Positions 35,554-48,032 are shown, counted from the first letter of the stretch. The stretch: 64,000 nucleotides of DNA from Solanum dulcamara (GCF_947179165.1 NC_077242.1:22973097-23037096), one strand, 5' to 3'. Translations and numbers: made by a program. Notes: generated from the sequence alone by a model not told the origin.

Positions 35554-38437
35554 TTACTTGATCCACCATATGATGGCTTCTTTGTCCCCCCCCCCCCCTC
35601 TTGCAGAATCTTCTCCAGTTACAACTCCTCCTCTTTTTTGTCTAATAATCTCTTTTCTCCTCCGAGGTAGTTGACTTGTTATTCCTCTTGTAAAAGAAAT
35701 ACTTGTATCCATATATGATGGTGGTTGGCTTGAGCTTGTATCATTCACCCTCTTAACTCTACTTGTATCAGCACAAACTGTTATTGAAGAAGTATGCTTG
35801 CTTGATGTTGTTGATGCAGGTTGGCTGAATGTTGTTGGTTCAGGTTGGCTGAAGTTTTTTGGTTCAGGTTGGCTACTTTCTTTTGAGCTTTGACCAGTAA
35901 ATGTTGTTGGTTCAGGTGTTACCTTGCAATATCTCTTGTTATGACCTTGTTATTTACACATGGAACAAGTCTTTTTCACCCCTTATTTGGACATTTTTCC
36001 ATACTTCTTTCTTGGTTCATCTTTGCCTTTTCTTCTATTTCTTGCTGGTCTGTCAGGCATTAATTTAGGTTCAGGAGGTTCAATCCTTGGATTGTTAGTT
36101 TCAGGCCACATCTTCATATTTGGAATTGGTTAGATGAAATGACTATAAGCCTTCAAGAAGGTATCCTTCTTATACCAATGCTCTACAAGAGGTTCCAGCT
36201 CGTGTTCTATGCGCACAAAGCAGCAATAGCATGTTGGCATGGAATGCCTCTCAGTTGCCAAGTTCTACAACTACAAACTCTATCAGCCAAGTTAACTGTA
36301 TACTTGTACTCCCCTTCTCCAATCTCAAACCTAACATCAGCATTCCAAAACACATTGCATGTCCTAGACTTGTCCTTATTCTCCTCTAAGATAAGTCTAG
36401 CCATAGGTGGAATATCAGATATCTAGGTGTTGGCAAACTTAATCATGTCCACATTTCTTGTCATTATCTTTTTCCTAATTTTCTCCAACATGGTTATTAT
36501 ATATTTGTGTCTACATGATATGATCCATGAGTTAAAGGTCTCACACATGTTATTTTCAACTACATCACATTTGTAATTCTCTTGAAAGAATGCCCAAACC
36601 CATGACACTTTTGGATAATGCAATAAGTCAGCACAAATATCCTTACCAAGTTTTCTCATTTTATGAAGCTCATCGTTGAACATCTCTAGAGTTATTTTCT
36701 CCTTTCCTTTTACCTTCCAGGTTTGATTCCAATTAGACCAAATATGTCTAGCACACCTTCTAACTTCAACATTTAGTAGCAATTCATCAACAACTGCATG
36801 AAACCCCTGCAAAAAAAATAAAATGCAATTCAATACTTAATAGATAATCTAATAGCTTTAACAAATGTAATAGGTAATTACCTTTTGCATATCTGTCATC
36901 ATAGTAAAATCCTGTCCAGTACCCAACTGCAGGTCCTCTTTCAAGTAATTGATAAATAAACTCCAACTATGCTTAGTTTCCTTATCTACAACTGTCCAGG
37001 CTATAAGAAACATCTGATTGTTTCCACTCTTGCCAACTACTACTAGAAGTTCACCCTTGCAAGAACCCTTTAAGAAACATCCATCAAATCCTATTATTCT
37101 TCTACATTCTTCCTTCCACCCCATTTTCAATGCATCCAAGCATACATAGAAGTATACAAACATATTATTTCCTGGTGCAGTTTCTATATTCATTATTAAA
37201 AAAATAGAACTATCAGGATTGGTCTATTTTATAACCTCAGCATAATCATATAATCTTGCAAATTTCATATTCTAGTCACCCATGGATTCTCTAAGAATCA
37301 TTAGCTTTGCCTTGTAATAGATGGTCCTACCCACATACAATCCTAACTTCTCCCTGCACAATTCTTGTATTTCCCAAATCTTTATGGATGATTGTTTAGT
37401 TATTTCATACTTGAATTTGTTTGCTAGAAATTTACTTGTACATATTTTGTTCTTATTTGATGGAGAACACTTATGTATAGGATGGTAGTTCTTGATCAAA
37501 AAGTTACTAGAATCTCTATCAATTGCACCATAACACAACCATTTGCATTTTTCTTTGAATTTACATTTAGTCCTCACTATATGAATTTCATTAGGCCTTA
37601 ACTTAATCTGATAATTATTTTCTATTGCATAATTTTCTAAAGCCTTTCTAAATTGTTTAGCATTTTCAAAAATCATTTCAAGTTCAAAAATAGCAACTTC
37701 ACATTCAGTATCATACCTGATGTTTTTACTCTTCTTCTTCCTAGTTGATCAACACCCCTATTAATATACTTTTCATTTCCTCCTAATCTGCCAACATATC
37801 TATACTTCTTATTTCTTTCAATATCTTTAAAGCCTCTATCAATACCAGCTTCACCTACCGGTATTTCTTCAGGTACTTTCTGTTTTCTCTTAGGATTAAG
37901 ATTTCTTTTATTCTTTCTTTTAGATCTAAAGGATCTCAATTCTTCATCAATATCTGAATCATCTTCATCAAGAATGACATTTATATCTGAATCACTACTA
38001 TACAGATCTGACTCATTCACATCTGAAACATTCTCAGTCTCATTCACATCTAAAACAACCTTATTCTCCACATTTCCAACATCAACAGAGTCTGGCCATG
38101 CTAAAAGACCAGCTGGAGTTGGCAATTCCTCTAACTCATCAATTTCATGGACCACATAAACATGAAAGTCATCACCATCTATTAAGTCTTTCACATAGTC
38201 TAACAACTGAATATCAGAAGTAACTTAGATAAATTCATTGTTAATTTCATTTTGACAGTAAAAATCCTTCACATTTGTGTACCCAAGGTCTTTAGTGTAA
38301 GAAAGAAACTCGACAAGGCTAAAATGATCTTTATCAATGACAACGACAAGTACATCTATTTCTCCTCTGTAAGTAGGGCTAGGGTCTACGATAACATGAC
38401 CCCCATGATGAAAACATGTCAATATATAGTCGTCCAT
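35554..38437 (-). pseudogene. MuDR-type MULE transposase, decayed
   Basis: Domains in order are: a PB1-like N-terminal segment (38437-38228, FHHGGHVIVDPSPTYRGE), an acidic linker (38206 to about 37730, DEDDSDIDEE), and the MuDR DNA-binding zinc region (37676-37275, IFENAKQFRKALENYAIENN). Next come the MULE DDE domain with D in GFDGCFLKG, D in MMTDMQK and E in NMCETFNSW, a SWIM zinc finger (VCSCRTWQLRGIPCQHA, about 36310-36210), and a C-terminal CCHC-like knuckle near 35940-35970. A 75-bp intron (36881-36807, GT to TTTTTTTGCAG) joins MQK to GFHAVVDE. In-frame stops lie at 38227, 37274, about 37228, 36425, 36209 and several more downstream, and a frameshift lies near 37715. The catalytic triad survives but the gene is dead. 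Confidence 0.92.
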
Positions 38438-38959
38438 ATCTCAAAAAGAAGACCCCAACACAAGAAAATACCCCAAAAGCCCCTTACTTTATCAGGGATA
38501 TTTTCAAAAAAAACCTTAGTTACAAAATGCTAAAAGAGAGTGGATACAACCAGAACACATACCTTCTTCTTCAAGGATAAAACATGCAAACAGAAAAAAT
38601 AGTTGATAGAAATGTCAAAAAGCCTAACAAAAATGCAATCTCCAACACTTGATTTCAACCTTTAAACTTGGAAATTGGCAACATAAACTAACATAACAGT
38701 TAGTACTAACTAAGAATTGAATGAATATCAAGAAAGATTGAACTTTCATATTCTTACCTAGGTTTTGATCGGTGAACTTGAAGATGAATTTCGCCTTTGA
38801 ACTGAAGAGAAAATGGAGAGAAAATGATATTGAAGATCAACTTTTGACCATTTAAACTTAAAGCTATATGACATGTAAAGAAGACAGAGTTGGCATGATA
38901 TAATTGGTCAACTAATCTATGTGGACGAAATTGTAATACACACGCTTGTGTCTAATAAC

Positions 38960-39088
38960 AGATTGTGTAAAGAGTGTCAAGATAACACATTTGACCCTTA
39001 CATAAGGTGTCTAAAATGAACATCTCATGGTTTAGGTGTATAAGTGAAAGTTGGTGTCAACTTTAAGGAGCCACCGATGGATTTGGCC
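38960..39088 (-). repeat. Right terminal inverted repeat of the MULE
   Basis: Inverted partner of 33749-33878. It lies upstream of the transposase start at 38437. Confidence 0.92.
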
Positions 39089-39097
39089 TTGTATGTG
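39089..39097. repeat. MULE target-site duplication, right copy (TTGTATGTG)
   Basis: Identical to 33740-33748. Confidence 0.92.
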
Positions 39098-39632
39098 TGT
39101 GTATGTTTAGATGTTGAAACTAAATAAGTTGAAACTTTGACTATTCTATTTTTATTGAAATGTATTTTAAATGTAGCTGATTAACAAAATGAGTTGTTTA
39201 TACTTTTTATAAATATATATTTCTACATGTGTAATGTGTTAGTATGATACAATTAAAATATTTTTTTGAATTATCAAAGTCATAATACTCTATTATACGA
39301 GTATATATTAATTGAAATTGAACAAATTATGATTACCAATTTACGAATCAAAAAATATCAAAATCAAACTTTAAAATATCAAGTAATATCAAGTTAAATT
39401 AATATGATCATAATATAATAATTTAAAAAACAAATATCAAAATCACCGCACTATATCATATCATGATTAATGCCCACCCATAATGTAGAGTAAAAAGAAT
39501 GAGATTGGGTGGTAAAACAATTTTGAAAAGCGCACTAGGGTGAAAATGGAAATATGGGTATATTCACACTATGGAGATGAAAACCCACTCCCGAATAGTG
39601 GCATTAACGTAATAAAATAAAAGTTAAAGTCT
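39098..39632. other. Upstream region of the subtilase gene
   Basis: AT-rich sequence between the MULE and the core promoter. I can assign no binding site. The MULE insertion places its right TIR 662 bp from the subtilase ATG. Confidence 0.5.
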
Positions 39633-39659
39633 TTATAATAAAGGCAGTGGTAATATAAA
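39633..39659 (+). promoter_or_regulatory. Candidate TATA region of the subtilase gene
   Basis: TTATAATAAA (39633-39642) and TAATATAAA (39651-39659) are TATA-like and lie 92-118 bp before the ATG. A CT-rich leader (CTCTCTTTCTCTCAG) follows, typical of plant 5' UTRs. An upstream ATG at 39666 opens an out-of-frame 61-codon frame overlapping the main start. It matters only if transcription starts upstream of it. Confidence 0.45.
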
Positions 39660-39750
39660 GCCGACATGAGTCCTACATACCTCCTTCGATCATCTCTCTT
39701 TCTCTCAGTCGCGTTTCACGGCGACTCTCTCCTCCATTCTTTCTTTTCCG

Positions 39751-42483
39751 ATGGGCTCTCTTCTCTCTTTCTCTCTCATTGCTTTTGTCCTTGTTCTTCA
39801 CCCATGTTTCGCAAAGAAAACTTACATTGTTCACATGAAACACCACCATAAACCTTCTTCTTATTCTACCCATCATGATTGGTACGATGCTCATCTCAAA
39901 TCTATCTCTTCTTCTTCTTCTTCTACCTCTGAATCTCTTCTGTACTCTTACGACACTGCTTATCCTGGATTTGCTGCTTCTCTTAACACCCATGAGGCTG
40001 AATTACTACGTCAGTCTGATGATGTTGTTGGTGTGTATGAGGATACTCTTTATACACTTCATACAACTCGGACCCCTGAGTTTCTTGGGTTAGATAATCA
40101 GTTGGGGCTTTGGTCTGGTCATACTCCACAAGAGCTTAACAGTGCTGCTCAGGATGTTGTTGTTGGAGTACTCGATACCGGTGTTTGGCCTGAATCTAAG
40201 AGTTTTAGTGACGTCGGTATGCCCGATGTGCCGTCCAGATGGCGCGGGGAATGTGAATCTGGACCTGATTTCGATCCCAAGGTACATTGCAACAAGAAAC
40301 TGATTGGTGCCAGATTTTTCGCTAAAGGTTACCGTATGTCGTCTTCTAGTTCATTTACGAATCAACCCAGACAGCCTGAATCACCTCGGGATCAGGACGG
40401 TCATGGTACCCATACAGCTAGTACCGCCGCTGGTGCACCCGTGGGTAACGCTAGCCTTCTTGGGTATGCCAGTGGAATCGCTCGTGGTATGGCTCCTCGT
40501 GCCCGTATAGCTACTTACAAGGTTTGTTGGCCTACTGGATGTTTTGGGTCTGACATTTTAGCTGGTATGGACCGTGCTATTTTGGATGGGGTTGATGTCC
40601 TATCTTTATCTTTGGGTGGTGGATCGGGTCCTTATTATCGTGATACCATTGCTATTGGTGGTTTCTCTGCTATGGAGAGAGGGATTGTTGTGTCCTGTTC
40701 TGCAGGAAACAGTGGTCCAGCCAAAGCTTCACTAGCAAATACGGCTCCATGGATCATGACTGTTGGTGCTGGAACCATAGATCGTGATTTCCCTGCTTAT
40801 GCTGTTTTGGGTAATGGGAAAAAGATTACAGGGGTGTCTTTATACAGTGGTAATGGGATGGGTAAAAAGCTAGTTAGCTTAGTTTACAACACAGCTAGTA
40901 GCTCAAGCCTTTGCTTGCCTGGTTCACTCGACCCAAAAGATGTGCGTGGGAAAATAGTGGTATGTGACAGAGGGACTAATGCGAGAGTAGAAAAGGGTCT
41001 AGTTGTGAAAGAAGCTGGTGGGTTGGGGATGATATTGGCTAACACCGTGGAGAGTGGTGAGGAACTGGTGGCAGACAGTCACTTGTTGCCAGCGGTAGCT
41101 GTTGGGAGGAAATTAGGAAATGTGATAAGGCAGTATGTGAAGAGTGAGAAGAATCCGATGGCGGTGCTGAGCTTTGGAGGGACGGTGGTGAACGTGAAGC
41201 CATCACCGGTGGTGGCAGCGTTTAGCTCAAGAGGGCCTAATACAGTGACTCCACAGATATTGAAGCCTGATGTAATTGGGCCAGGAGTGAACATATTGGC
41301 AGCTTGGTCTGAGGCTATTGGTCCCACTGGCCTTGAGAAAGATACCAGGAGGACCAAGTTCAACATCATGTCTGGTAAGTATCACCAACGGATAGTTCCT
41401 TTCTCTTTTCATGCTTAGATTAATTTAATATTAGATCGATCTCGCAATTGGTTTGCAACATTTTGTAATTGGTTTAGTCTGTCTTCCACTAATGAGTATC
41501 CCATGATCCATGGAATCCCAGATTGGTCCCCATGTTGCTCCTACTCTCCAATAAGATTGCCGAACATGTGTCTGAAGGATCCTTCAAAAACGTATTGCTT
41601 TTGAAGCATCCCGACCCTACTAACAAAAAAAAAAGCATAAAGGTCATAAACTTATGATGGATTTAACATCATCCTCTGAACCTACCAGAAACAGTTCATT
41701 AGCTGGAGATAATTTGATGTACTTTTGGAATCTCTATTGAAAATCTGAGACACAAGTCTCTCATTTGAATTTTGTAGTATTTGATCTTGTTTTATAATGA
41801 ACTCTATTGCAGGCACATCCATGTCCTGTCCTCATATCAGTGGACTGGCTGCACTGCTGAAAGCAGCACATCCTGACTGGAGTCCAAGTGCCATCAAATC
41901 TGCACTTATGACAACTGCCTATAATCGTGACACCACTAACTCCCCTCTTCGTGATGCTGAAGGTGATCAACTTTCCACTCCATGGGCTCATGGATCAGGT
42001 CATGTTGATCCCCATAAGGCACTCTCCCCAGGTCTCATCTACGATATTACCCCCCAGGATTACGTCAAGTTTTTATGCTCCTTGGACTATGAGATGGACC
42101 ACATACAAGCCATTGTCAAGCGCCCGAATGTCACTTGTGCTAAGAAATTTTCTGATCCTGGGCAGATCAACTACCCTTCATTCTCAGTTTTGTTTGGGAA
42201 ATCAAGGGTTGTTCGTTACACCCGTTTGGTGACCAATGTGGGAGCTGCAGGCTCTACCTATGAGGTAGTTGTTGATGCTCCCCCATCTGTTACTGTGACT
42301 GTGAAGCCATCGAAGCTTGTATTCAAAAGGGTAGGAGAGAGGCTGCGTTACACTGTCACATTCGTGTCCAAGAAGGGTGTTAGCGCGATGAGCAAGACTA
42401 CATTTGGTTCGATTTCTTGGAATAATGCTCAAAACCAAGTTAGGAGTCCAGTTTCATATTCTTGGTCACAGCTATTTAACTGA
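39751..42483 (+). CDS. Subtilisin-like serine protease (SBT1 group, SBT1.8-like)
   Basis: Secreted plant subtilase (peptidase family S8, pyrolysin type), expected in the cell wall. Exons are 39751-41374 and 41813-42483 and the product is 764 residues, a normal family length. The intron (438 bp, phase 1, G|GTAAGT to TTGCAG|G) falls in the codon for G542, just before the catalytic serine. Visible parts are a signal peptide (1 to about 21), an I9 inhibitor prodomain (about 25-105), and the catalytic domain with D142 ([10 protein letters not shown]), H218 (DGHGTHTAS), oxyanion N320 (CSAGNSGP) and S544 (SGTSMSCPH). A PA insert (about 355-470) and a C-terminal Fn3-like domain (about 665-762, [17 protein letters not shown]) complete it. 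No stop or frameshift is present. Assignment to SBT1.8 rather than a sister rests on overall wording and is tentative. Substrates are unknown. Confidence 0.95.
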
Positions 42484-43770
42484 AAGGTTGTCCCTTTAAT
42501 CTAATGTATGGTTTTTCCCCTTTGAATTACCAGCAAAATTGTGGTAATCACATCTGCAAATGCAAGTGTTTTAGCAATCTGAGTGATGATAGGGTTCCTT
42601 CAAAGTTTAGTTTTTGCAATTATAGTCCTGCTTGTATAATGATGTGAGCTTTCACCCATTATATACTATTACATCTCGATAATTCTTACAAGTGTTGGAA
42701 AAAAAAAAGAAGCACTAACAGAAGAATATCCAAGTGTAATTTTTACAGTCTGTTTGAATTAAGAGATCTCAAATACAAATTTAAATGTCTGGGCAGTAGT
42801 TAATTACCAACAAAATATATGGCAAGACAATGAATCAACCACACGATACACCAAATTTGGAAAATCTCTTTAGTGTGAACGGTAATTTACGAGATAGCTT
42901 TCACTATATTAATAAAAGAATTCTCTAAATGGCTAAAATATAAATGCAAAATACGAAACAATTATAGCAACAACAACAACAATCAAACAAGAGGAGAGTA
43001 GAAGAAAATCACCCAAAAATGCAGTTCCCATTAGGAACACGCAATTCAAATTTAACCTAGACCTGATACGAAACGAAGCGGGAATCACCAAAAGAAATTG
43101 GCTGCTCAACTGATTTTCAGCAGGGAATAATCAAAATGACTTTTCTCATTCTTTCTCTTGCCCCAAATTAGACCTAAAAGATCTATTAAATGAATGGGCT
43201 AGATATACAATGTAAGCTGGTCTAAAACTCCAAATGAATATATTATTTATCCATAGAGAAAGGTGAAAAATCCAAAACCCAATAAAAAGAGACTATGTAG
43301 AGTTAGAATGGTTTTCTAATTAAATATATAAAATTCCTGAAAGAACTACATGTGTAATGTGAAGAGTATGGTTTTCTAATTTAACGGATACTATTGCAGT
43401 TGGTTAATGGTTTTTGTCAACCTTCACCAGGAATGTTATTCAAAAGTGAGACTGAGCTGCTTGATAAGAACATTACTTGTTATATCTTTTGTTGGACAAG
43501 GATCTCACATCACACATCAGAAGTATGAAATCCGAAACAATAGCTAATTTTGGTTCCCCAATATATTATTTCTACCATTACCTAAGTTGTAGCACGAGCC
43601 ATGTGAATAGGTATAACTCTTTGGTACCTAGTTATTTATAGGGTAAATTGAAGTCCATATTCATTCGCTCCTCTACTTAATCAAATATAACCCAATTGCT
43701 CATTGATTATCATTTACCCACCTTATTACTCATATATCATCAATCAAATATGGCACTTCTATCCAGCATT
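42484..43770. other. 3' flank of the subtilase gene and spacer
   Basis: The first 200 bp or so is probably 3' UTR (no canonical AATAAA seen). The rest is AT-rich with CAA repeats near 42968-42982. I recognise no gene. The segment 42840-43270 looks like degraded repeat sequence but I cannot name it. Confidence 0.5.
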
Positions 43771-44516
43771 ATACACTCAAATCTCTCTATAATGACATTT
43801 CACTATAACTGTCTGATTTTCTCTAAAATCAATGTTTCATGTTATATTTCACTTCTTTATAACAACATTCTATACCTATAATAACAATGACATTCATTAT
43901 AGCACTACACTCTCTATAATATTACTCCTCTATAACAACTATACACAAATATTTTATAAGAAACATATTATGTATAAAATAAATACAAAAATATTTATGA
44001 TAATCATCATTAATGTCATAAACACAGTAAATTTTAAGTAAGAATATCTAAAATGGAATTATTTTTATATAAACGTTGCCCATCAATTATGGTCGTAACT
44101 TCACGAGGAAAAGCTACTGATGTTTTTCTGTCACTAAGAGATTCAAATTTACGAAACAACCTACAATTATAGAATTCTTACGTCAAACTTGAAATTTTTA
44201 AAATTTTCAATTAATTTTAATGACAGATGTTCCTTCGATTTTAATGCTTTGTCGGTATGGTACAACTAGTTATGAATATATTAGTTGTTTTAGTGTTTCT
44301 AATTTTTAGTTAATGAAATATGAAAATCAATTGAGATTTTAAGTTTAATAAGTATTTTGATTTTATTTATTACATAAAAAGCACATTTTTTGCTATGTTT
44401 CTAACAGCTAAACGAGATCTAAAAGTCAAATGCAGTATACATATATAACAACATTTCACTGTACCAGCCATGAAACTTTCAGACAAACACTGCCACAATA
44501 GAGAGGTTTGACTGTA
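43771..44516. mobile_element. hAT-like MITE (about 750 bp)
   Basis: The left end ATACACTCAAATCTCTCTAT is the inverse partner of the right end, whose reverse complement reads TACAGTCAAACCTCTCTATT. The interior is AT-rich, and the TATAACA(A)CATT motif next to each end is repeated internally. The CAAACCTCTCTATAACA wording is familiar from solanaceous non-autonomous hAT elements. No transposase or convincing 8-bp target duplication was found. Confidence 0.6.
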
Positions 44517-44708
44517 CCTACTGAACACCTCTGTCACTACGAATCTGAACCACTTAAACACGTTTTGCTAATATGATATAATGAGTGTAATATAAATAAA
44601 ATTGACGCTAATTTGAACCACTATAGTGTGTGTGTGAATTCATTTGAAACTAATCTTTGAAATAAGTAGCCAAATTTGTGAAGCTATCAAATTTGAAGAA
44701 TGCACAAA

Positions 44709-44713
44709 TTTAC
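44709..44713. repeat. Target-site duplication of element F, left copy (TTTAC)
   Basis: Identical to 60537-60541. Confidence 0.8.
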
Positions 44714-47012
44714 TTTCATGACCCAACCCACCGGGCCGTGCAGACATCTATTCTAACACCTCAATAGAAGAACATTTAATTTCCAAACGATTTAGTGATG
44801 TGGAAGATTAAAGAACCATAAGATAATACTGAAGAAATCATATAACTATAAAGTATTAAGTTAAAGGTCAAATTTTAAATTTCTAGAAAATATCTAACAT
44901 TCCCAAGGAATCTAATCTAAACAGGTACAAGAGCTTCTAAGAATAAAGTATACAAATAAAATAATGACACAACTCTCACTATAAGGAAGAAAGAGTAGAA
45001 GTTGATGGAGTTTGTCTTCGTCCTCACCTATCAGACTATGCCAAGTGGCATAGAAAGAGTAGTATCAGTACAAATAACACGTGATGGTAGGAATCATTGA
45101 TCAACTCGCTACCCACCATATAATATAAAGAAATCAATTGAACGAGACATGTTATAACAAACACCCTAAGCCAACCTTTATACATATGCTCTGACCACCC
45201 CGCTTATCTGAGTCACTACTAAAATATACATGATACGAGCCTTCAATTTGTTTCGATGCTCACTCTAATACTGATCGAGGCCTAGTCCTTCTATCTCTCA
45301 TAGAGGGGTCTCCGAACGCACACATTATTAGGTCTTTTTAACCAGTCTACTACTTTTCCTCAAGCTTTCAAACCAACACTTGACCCTAGAATATTTAGCA
45401 TCTCACTTGCAAGAGGGAAACATTAAGGTGTCCAAAGGATTCTCTCCACTCTATCCATACTGTTCCACTATAGGGGGACCTAACCAGCTATGATGGCTTC
45501 GCCATAGAAGGAGTTCTCCCGCCAGGGCGGCCTGTCCGGAGATAGAATCTTAGAATCCTTTCCCAATCCCCCCATTAACACACGCACCAATAATATCTAA
45601 CTCTAAGTCACTAATCTAACTTAACAACACATCAACTACTCTTCACTTGCTTACCTACAACCTCATACCTACGATACAGACTCACCTAGAACCCACAACA
45701 TAATAACATAGAATGACACCATTAAGGTATGAAAATTGGTAACACTTGGGCCTTAAGTCATTTCATATTAATTATTACACAGGATGAGCATGCTCAATTA
45801 TAATTATGTCAGTCCATCTATCATCACTAATATAAGTAGGATTATTCATAGATAATAGCCACACAATTATTCTATCATGGAACCTTAATCCAAACTATTA
45901 GTGTATCGGCGTAACATCTGATCTAATAGTTAGTTTGTCAGCGTGACACCTAATCCAAATATGTACCAGCATAGTGCCCAATCTAAATATGTATCAACGT
46001 GGTATCCGGTCCAATAATCATAATCACAATCATAATGAATATGTACACACTTGCACAATCAAGTAAAGATTCATTGTATGCAATTGATCATATGTAGCTA
46101 TTCCATTAGGTTCATCCATTCATTGTATGCAATTGATCTCACGTAGTCATTTCGTTAGGTTCATTCTGTCTTTTCATAGTCACATACATGTAGAAAGTAC
46201 TAACATTGCAGTTGACAGGCACATATAACACATATGGGAATTTACAACCATCACCTATAATAGTCAACAAGAACATACTCGCACGTGCACACACACCTAA
46301 ATACATATAACCCAACATTGAACCCCTTAGATTATTACGAGTCCTAAGGTCTCATTATAACCCAATAATTCCCTTATACATAACCTTACCTAACAATCAA
46401 TCATCTTGATAAGGAGAAACTCGGTTCACATCCAAAAACTAGACTCTCGTCGTTATGCGTAAACTATTCACAATTCACATGATACATTCCTGTCCTAATA
46501 ATGATAACAACATCTTTAGCCATCCAAACTCCATGCTCAAAGTCCTAAGCATGATCTCTCTCATCAATATACATTATACTATGTGATGGGAATATGTTAC
46601 AACTACTCAGTAAAGGAACCTAGCCTACCTGAGCACCAAGAAGATACTGAAAGCTGATAGCCCCACTTTCTAACGTCTGAACAACGGAACAATAGAGGTA
46701 GGCTTGATATTTGTAGGTTGTAGCCTTCCTTGTACTAATATCCCTTCTCTCTCTTCTCCTTGAGCCTAGAGTGGCCTTTTGAGGGTTTCTAGGGCGACTC
46801 TAATCTATTTTGACATTCCAGGAAAATGGGAGAAAATAAGAATTTGCGTCTTTTAATTTTGTCCCATTGATCCCGCTATGATGGATCCCACCCTCCATGG
46901 CGATGCTACCGTGATGGAAATATTCTCATTATGGCAAAATGGTGTCTTTCCAGAATAAATTGAATCACAAAATTTTTGCCCCACCTAAGTAACGATAATT
47001 TGGTTCATTACA
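44714..47012 (-). repeat. Left LTR of element F
   Basis: 2299 bp, aligning with 50420-51612 and then 59492-60536. It includes a degenerate minisatellite of about 30 bp (GTATC(G/A)(G)CGT(G)... CCAATCCAAATAT-like) at about 45900-46020, with a partner at 59500-59580. It also holds several CGCCATGGCGG-like palindromic motifs. Confidence 0.85.
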
Positions 47013-48032
47013 ATAGATACAAATTTACCTCTCATTCATCCCTGAATGATAAGAAGAGGAGTAGGCACAAGTCAGTTGGAAGGTTTTTTTGAACTAGTGG
47101 GATGACACTTACCCCGAGGCTTATGCAAAACAAAAGAAACATCTCCAATGGGCTGGGTCTGGAAGAGCGAGATGGAAGCACAAAAACTGGTCAACCAATA
47201 GTTACGCCTGACCTTGTTATGACAGTGGGAATCATGCCATGGTTGGACCACTGTAGTGGAATCCTTGCAGCCATGGCGGGATAGCCGGAGTTGTTTAGAG
47301 GAGAAAAGGAATGGGTTTTCCTCATTTTTTCCTTTACACACCCCCAAACTCCCAAAGTTATTGAATGGGTTTTCCTTATTTCTTCCTTTACACACTCCCA
47401 AAACTCTCTCAATCGCTTCATCCCGGATGTCAAAACTAAGGTAATAACCTCATTCCTTACACTGATTACTTCACCTTTTGGATTACAATCACTGCATGAT
47501 ATGAAACAGTAATGTAGAACGACTTTAGGGGTAGTTTTCGAAACTCAAATGGGTTACTTGATTCTTGAGTAATAACGTAGCATTGGACTTTCTCTTACAT
47601 TTACAGCATCTCTACAATGTTCAAGCATAAAGATTGTGGAAAAATTTGACCAAAACATTTCTGGAATGGGTGGGGGAAGTTCAATAGTATTCTTGGTCAA
47701 GTACTTAGATTTGGGCACCATTTGGGGGGTGAAATGATAGAATCCTTGCATATTTAGGTAGTGAATCACCTTAGAAATGCTAATGTGAAGAAAATTTAGA
47801 AAAATAGAGTTTTTGGGCGAGGGAGTGCCATGGACACACCCCAAACATTTTAGGTATGATGGCGGCCTCGCCATGGCGGGATCCTGGTCGCTATGGCAAA
47901 AGGCCGTGAGACGGTGGCCTTTAGCCCGTTCTAGTTTGAAAAAAAAATTCTTTTTTCTTTTCCTTACACGTGATCATTTATTTACATAAGGTTCTAACTT
48001 ACCATTTTATGAATTGTAGGTTTAAATCAACA
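47013..48032. other. Element F interior, left part
   Basis: No recognised coding sequence. Open frames at 47072-47433 (minus) overlap a local duplication of TTTCCTT...TTTACACAC(C/T)CCCAAA at 47311-47354 and 47367-47402 and have no family resemblance. CCATGGCGGG-type motifs occur at 47271-47284 and 47862-47890. Confidence 0.5.

Larger units (their letters stand above)
33749..39088 (-). mobile_element. Complete Mutator-like element (MULE), 5340 bp, with two convergent genes
   Basis: The element is bounded by about 130-bp terminal inverted repeats beginning GGC(G/C)AAA(C/T)CCATCGGTGGC and by a perfect 9-bp target duplication. The right TIR leads into a MuDR-type transposase gene on the minus strand (38437 to about 35554). 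The left TIR leads into a two-exon GRF zinc-finger/membrane gene on the plus strand (34088-34726). The two genes converge, with about 830 bp between them. Both are damaged, so the element cannot mobilise itself now, though intact TIRs could still be acted on in trans. The strand given is that of the transposase. Confidence 0.95.

Noticed and set aside
39673..42438. Antisense and overlapping open frames within the subtilase gene (for example 39673-39993, 41079-41369 and 42202-42438 on the minus strand).
   Set aside because: They mirror codon structure of the real gene, have no family resemblance and lack their own context.
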